Positions 5,727 through 8,093 of a DNA stretch of 8,093 nucleotides are shown piece by piece. Source of the stretch: Kiritimatiellia bacterium (GTDB lineage: Bacteria > Verrucomicrobiota > Kiritimatiellia > SLAD01); assembly GCA_007134175.1 (NCBI GenBank), contig SLLF01000012.1, positions 1 to 8,093 on the forward strand. Direction: 5' to 3'. A model generated the notes under the pieces. It was given only the letters and a program-made list of their open reading frames with translations, made no database searches and was not told where the DNA came from. Position 1 is the stretch's first letter. The number at the start of each line of letters is the position of its first letter. The position numbers and the translations under genes were made by a program.

Positions 5727-7443
5727 CGCCGACATTGCCCAGCGTTTTACAGAGATGGCCAACTTGCTGGAGATCAAAGGGGACAACCCCTTCCGTATCC
5801 GCGCCTACCGCAACGCGGCGCAAGTGATCGAGGATTCCGCCGACGAGTTGGCTACGCTGGTGGCCACGGACAAGGACCTGAGCGAATTGGCGGGCATCGG
5901 TCAGGAGTTGGCCGCCAAGATCGCGGAGATCGTTGCCAGCGGCACCTGTGCTGCGCTCGAAAAGCTGCGAGGAACACTGCCACCCCATATCACCGATTTA
6001 CTGACCCTGCCCGGTCTCGGCCCGAAACGGGTGCGAACGCTCTATCAAAAGCTGGATATAGGCGACTTGGACGCGCTGCGCCAGGCAGCCGAAGGCGGAC
6101 GCATCCGCGAACTACCCGGCTTGGGTGAAAAGACCGAACAGCACATCCTCGAAGCATTAAAAGCGCAAGCCAACACATCCCGACGGTATTTACGCGCCTT
6201 GGTTCGTCCCTATGTCGACAGCCTGACGAACTATCTGCAAGCCGTCAAAGGCGTCAATCGCGTCACGGTAGCCGGCAGTTACCGCCGCGGTCGCGAGACT
6301 ATCGGGGATGTCGATCTGCTGGTATTGACCGACCACCCGCCCGAATTGATGCAGGCGTTTGTGTCGTACGATGAGGTACGCGAGGTCCTGGCCCACGGCG
6401 AAACCAAGTCCAGCGTCACGCTCAAGTCCGGTGTTCAAGTGGACGTGCGCGTCGTGCCGGCGGACAGCTACGGGGCCGCCCTGCACTATTTCACCGGCAG
6501 CAAGGCGCACAACATAGCCATGCGCAAACGCGCTCAGCAACGCCACTGGAAACTCAACGAGTATGGCTTGTTCGACGGAGAACAGGTGGTCGCCGGACAG
6601 ACAGAAGAAGCCGTTTTCGCCGCACTGGATCTGCCGTTCATCCCGCCGTCACTCCGGGAGAACCGCGGCGAATTGGAGGCGGCCATGGATGACCGGCTAC
6701 CCGATTTAATCACCGTGGAATCCATCCGGGGCAACCTGCACGCGCATACGAGCGCATCGGATGGACGCCATTCCGTGGCCGAGATGGCCGCGGCCGCCCA
6801 GCAAGCGGGACACGAGTACCTCGCCATCACCGATCATTCCAAGCGACTGACCGTCGCCCACGGTTTGGACGAGGAACGGTTAATTGAACAGATCGAGGAA
6901 ATCGATGCCCTGAACGAACAGCTCCACAACTTCACCATCCTGAAAGGGTGCGAGGTCGACATCCTTGAGGACGGGCGTCTAGACCTGGACGGTGCGGTGC
7001 TGAAGCTGTTGGATATCGTAATCGTCGCCGTGCACCACAAGTTCAACCTTTTACAGGATGAACAAACCGAACGGATCATGCGGGCCATGGACCACCCCTG
7101 TACCACCTTCGTCGCCCATCCCACCGGTCGTTTGCTGTTGCAGCGGCCGCCCTACGCCGTCGATGTGGCGCGCCTGATTGCACACGCCAGGCAACGGGGG
7201 TGTTTTTTAGAGTTGAACGGCAACCCCCAGCGGCTGGACTTGAACGATGTACACTGCCAGGCATGCCGGCAAGCCGGGGTACCGCTCGTTATCAACACCG
7301 ACGCCCATCAGATCGACGATCACAACCACTTGGTCGCGGGTATTGCCCAGGCCCGGCGCGGCTGGCTAACCGCAGCGGATGTCATCAATACCCTGCCACT
7401 CAAGAAACTGCGTCGACGACTGGCGGCGACCCGCCACAGCTAG
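5713..7443 (+). CDS. polX: DNA polymerase/3'-5' exonuclease PolX
   Basis: A full-length 576-residue family X DNA polymerase with a C-terminal PHP domain, thought to fill gaps in base excision repair. The N-terminal helix-hairpin-helix region includes the 8-kDa-like fold (about 1-75) and HhH motifs LPGLGPKRV (99-107) and LPGLGEKT (134-141). The nucleotidyltransferase palm has AGSYRRGRETIGDVDLL with Asp199 and Asp201, and the third Asp244 in VQVDVRV. FTGSKAHNIAMR follows at about 261. The PHP domain (about 338-560) has the metal ligands NLHAHTSASDG (His343, His345, Asp350), TDHS (His375), GCEVDI (Glu414), HHK (441-443), AHP (His469) and NTDAH (Asp530, His532), so both activities should be intact. 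GGGAG (5699-5703) lies 9 bases before the ATG, inside the 3' end of aroD. Confidence 0.97.
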   Translation: MPIHNADIAQRFTEMANLLEIKGDNPFRIRAYRNAAQVIEDSADELATLVATDKDLSELAGIGQELAAKIAEIVASGTCAALEKLRGTLPPHITDLLTLPGLGPKRVRTLYQKLDIGDLDALRQAAEGGRIRELPGLGEKTEQHILEALKAQANTSRRYLRALVRPYVDSLTNYLQAVKGVNRVTVAGSYRRGRETIGDVDLLVLTDHPPELMQAFVSYDEVREVLAHGETKSSVTLKSGVQVDVRVVPADSYGAALHYFTGSKAHNIAMRKRAQQRHWKLNEYGLFDGEQVVAGQTEEAVFAALDLPFIPPSLRENRGELEAAMDDRLPDLITVESIRGNLHAHTSASDGRHSVAEMAAAAQQAGHEYLAITDHSKRLTVAHGLDEERLIEQIEEIDALNEQLHNFTILKGCEVDILEDGRLDLDGAVLKLLDIVIVAVHHKFNLLQDEQTERIMRAMDHPCTTFVAHPTGRLLLQRPPYAVDVARLIAHARQRGCFLELNGNPQRLDLNDVHCQACRQAGVPLVINTDAHQIDDHNHLVAGIAQARRGWLTAADVINTLPLKKLRRRLAATRHS

Positions 7444-7455
7444 CCCGCATTTCTC

Positions 7456-7469
7456 ACCGGAATTCCGGT
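7456..7469. repeat. Perfect 14-base palindrome after polX
   Basis: ACCGGAATTCCGGT is a perfect palindrome that begins 12 bases after the polX stop codon. It could fold into a 5-pair hairpin with an AATT loop. There is no T tract behind it, so I do not call it a terminator. A protein-binding dyad or a chance match is equally possible. Confidence 0.5.
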
Positions 7470-7492
7470 CAATTTGCTGAATCTGTTCGCCC

Positions 7493-7513
7493 CCGTCCGC
7501 CTTGTGCGGACGG
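7493..7513 (+). terminator. GC-rich hairpin 1 after polX
   Basis: CCGTCCGC (7493-7500) pairs perfectly with GCGGACGG (7506-7513) around the 5-base loop CTTGT. Only a short TTT follows, 8 bases later (7522-7524), so termination by this hairpin alone would be weak. It is the first of four adjacent stem-loops. Confidence 0.5.
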
Positions 7514-7527
7514 AGCGGGAGTTTAGG

Positions 7528-7548
7528 CTGGCTACAGGCTGTGGCCAG
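7528..7548 (+). other. Hairpin 2 after polX
   Basis: CTGGCTACA (7528-7536) pairs with TGTGGCCAG (7540-7548, one G-U pair) around a 3-base loop, with 9 pairs in all. It lies between hairpin 1 and the long hairpin at 7552-7605 and has no T tract of its own. Confidence 0.5.
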
Positions 7549-7551
7549 TGT

Positions 7552-7608
7552 GAGCCCGCAGTGAGAGCACAGGAGTATCGCTCCTTTCTCGCTTAAATCG
7601 GGCTCTTT
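7552..7608 (+). terminator. Long compound hairpin 3, probable polX-operon terminator
   Basis: GAGCCCG (7552-7558) pairs with CGGGCTC (7599-7605). Inside it, GTGAGAG (7561-7567) pairs with TTCTCGC (7586-7592, two G-U pairs), and AGGAG (7571-7575) pairs with CTCCT (7581-7585) around loop TATCG. A 3-base bulge and one asymmetric internal loop separate the segments. TTT follows directly at 7606-7608. About 20 pairs in 54 bases are unlikely to be chance. It may end aroD-polX transcription or be part of a larger structured RNA. Confidence 0.5.
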
Positions 7609-7626
7609 CCGCTACGTACAGTGGAA
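7607..7626 (+). other. Hairpin 4 after polX
   Basis: TTCCGCT (7607-7613) pairs with AGTGGAA (7620-7626, one G-U pair) around the 6-base loop ACGTAC. It abuts the end of the long hairpin. Together the four hairpins fill most of 7493-7626. From 7627 to about 7721 I see nothing convincing. Confidence 0.4.
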
Positions 7627-7721
7627 TAGCTTGAGGAAGTTTGGCTCCCGCGGCACAAGGTCGTGGGGCGCTTGAGAGAAATGAGGGCTAGACCATAAAC
7701 CTGAACAGTGCCTTTGCCGCA

Positions 7722-7753
7722 TAAACAATCCGCATTCCGACAGCTAGTTGCGG
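7722..7753 (-). terminator. Candidate terminator of the PEP-CTERM gene
   Basis: On the minus strand CCGCA (7753-7749) pairs with TGCGG (7734-7730) around a 14-base loop, followed by the T-rich ATTGTTTA (7729-7722). It begins 4 bases after the stop codon of the PEP-CTERM gene. The stem is short and the loop long, so the call is tentative. Confidence 0.35.
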
Positions 7754-7757
7754 CTCA

Positions 7758-8093
7758 TCAATCGTGCCGCGACGCATAACGACGAACCGCAAGCCCTAAA
7801 CCAGACAGCCCGAGCAATAGCACTCCACCCGTGCCCGGTTCCGGAATGACCGTCAGCGTGACAGACGGATTGCTGTAATTGATACGAAACGCCGTACCGT
7901 CCACTGTGAATTCATCGTTGTCCGCCAGCTCGGTTCCGTTTGGCAGGCGGAACAGACCGTCGCGCCCGCTGAAGCCCGCCAGAATCGCGAACTCATCGTC
8001 AATGTCCGCCGCGAAACCAGATAGCAGGTTTAGATCCAATACGACACCGTCGCCGCTGGTCGCCAACGACAGCGATGGCGTATCCTCTTCGAA
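7758..8093 (-). CDS. PEP-CTERM sorting-domain protein, C-terminal fragment (N-terminus outside window)
   Basis: The last 111 residues of an exported protein; the frame stays open through the right edge, so the TTG at 8066 is internal. The C-terminus is a clear PEP-CTERM signal: VIPEP (PEP at fragment residues 84-86), a hydrophobic stretch of about 16 residues rich in Gly and Leu (88-103), then a basic cluster (RRYASRH). Such proteins are exported, then cut and sorted by an exosortase, often in organisms making extracellular polysaccharide. The region before it (DLNLLSGF, DDEFAILAGFSG, FRLPNGTELADNDEF, FRINYSNPSVTLTV) resembles the end of autotransporter-type beta-strand repeat proteins, so a large surface protein is likely. 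The gene is convergent with polX. No exosortase gene is in the window. The specific role is unknown. Confidence 0.85.
   Translation of the reverse strand, partial: FEEDTPSLSLATSGDGVVLDLNLLSGFAADIDDEFAILAGFSGRDGLFRLPNGTELADNDEFTVDGTAFRINYSNPSVTLTVIPEPGTGGVLLLGLSGLGLAVRRYASRHD

Noticed and set aside
7493..7626. tRNA, retron or integron attC site
   Set aside because: There is no cloverleaf with a T-arm, no reverse transcriptase gene nearby, and no attC-type core sites at the ends of the structure.
1..8093. CRISPR array or defence island
   Set aside because: I see no regularly spaced repeats and no cas, restriction or toxin-antitoxin genes. A transposase fragment alone does not make an island.

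Overview
The window looks like a chromosomal segment of a GC-rich Gram-negative bacterium. A type I 3-dehydroquinate dehydratase, a GcvH/LipB lipoylation pair, a SpoIIE-type phosphatase receptor and a PolX with a PHP domain do not fix the taxonomy by themselves. The PEP-CTERM protein at the right edge, with a C-terminal region like that of autotransporter-type beta-strand repeat proteins, together with the type of transposase at the left edge, makes me favour the PVC group (Kiritimatiellota/Verrucomicrobiota). That assignment is an inference and was not tested.

Layout from left to right. (1) Positions 1-797 hold the 3' part of a DDE transposase gene whose 5' end lies outside the window. It is followed by about 200 non-coding, C-rich bases that probably run to the right end of the insertion sequence near 1003-1022. 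(2) A good sigma70-like promoter (1032-1060) leads into an 80-base leader. The leader has two hairpins and a T7 tract, then a perfect AGGAGG ribosome binding site, then a small DUF805 membrane protein (1149-1535). A hairpin follows that gene. (3) gcvH (1742-2125) and lipB (2141-2872) form a tight pair: the lipoyl carrier H protein and the octanoyltransferase that starts its modification. (4) On the minus strand, 2841-4823 encodes a two-TM receptor with HAMP, GAF and SpoIIE/PP2C phosphatase domains. Its 3' end overlaps the end of lipB by 32 bases. (5) A divergent intergenic region (4824-4982) carries a candidate promoter inside an inverted repeat, plus a short direct repeat. It leads into aroD (4983-5726) and polX (5713-7443), which overlap by 14 bases. 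(6) The gap 7444-7757 is rich in stem-loops, several lying side by side. It separates polX from the convergent C-terminal end of a PEP-CTERM protein (7758-8093, minus strand) that runs off the right edge.

Functionally this is mostly ordinary housekeeping: lipoylation and glycine cleavage, the shikimate pathway and DNA repair, plus one stress-type signalling phosphatase. I do not see a clear new multi-gene system. The parts most worth a second look are non-coding: the attenuator-like leader of the DUF805 gene, the cluster of four adjacent stem-loops at 7493-7626, and the operator-like repeats between the phosphatase gene and aroD.
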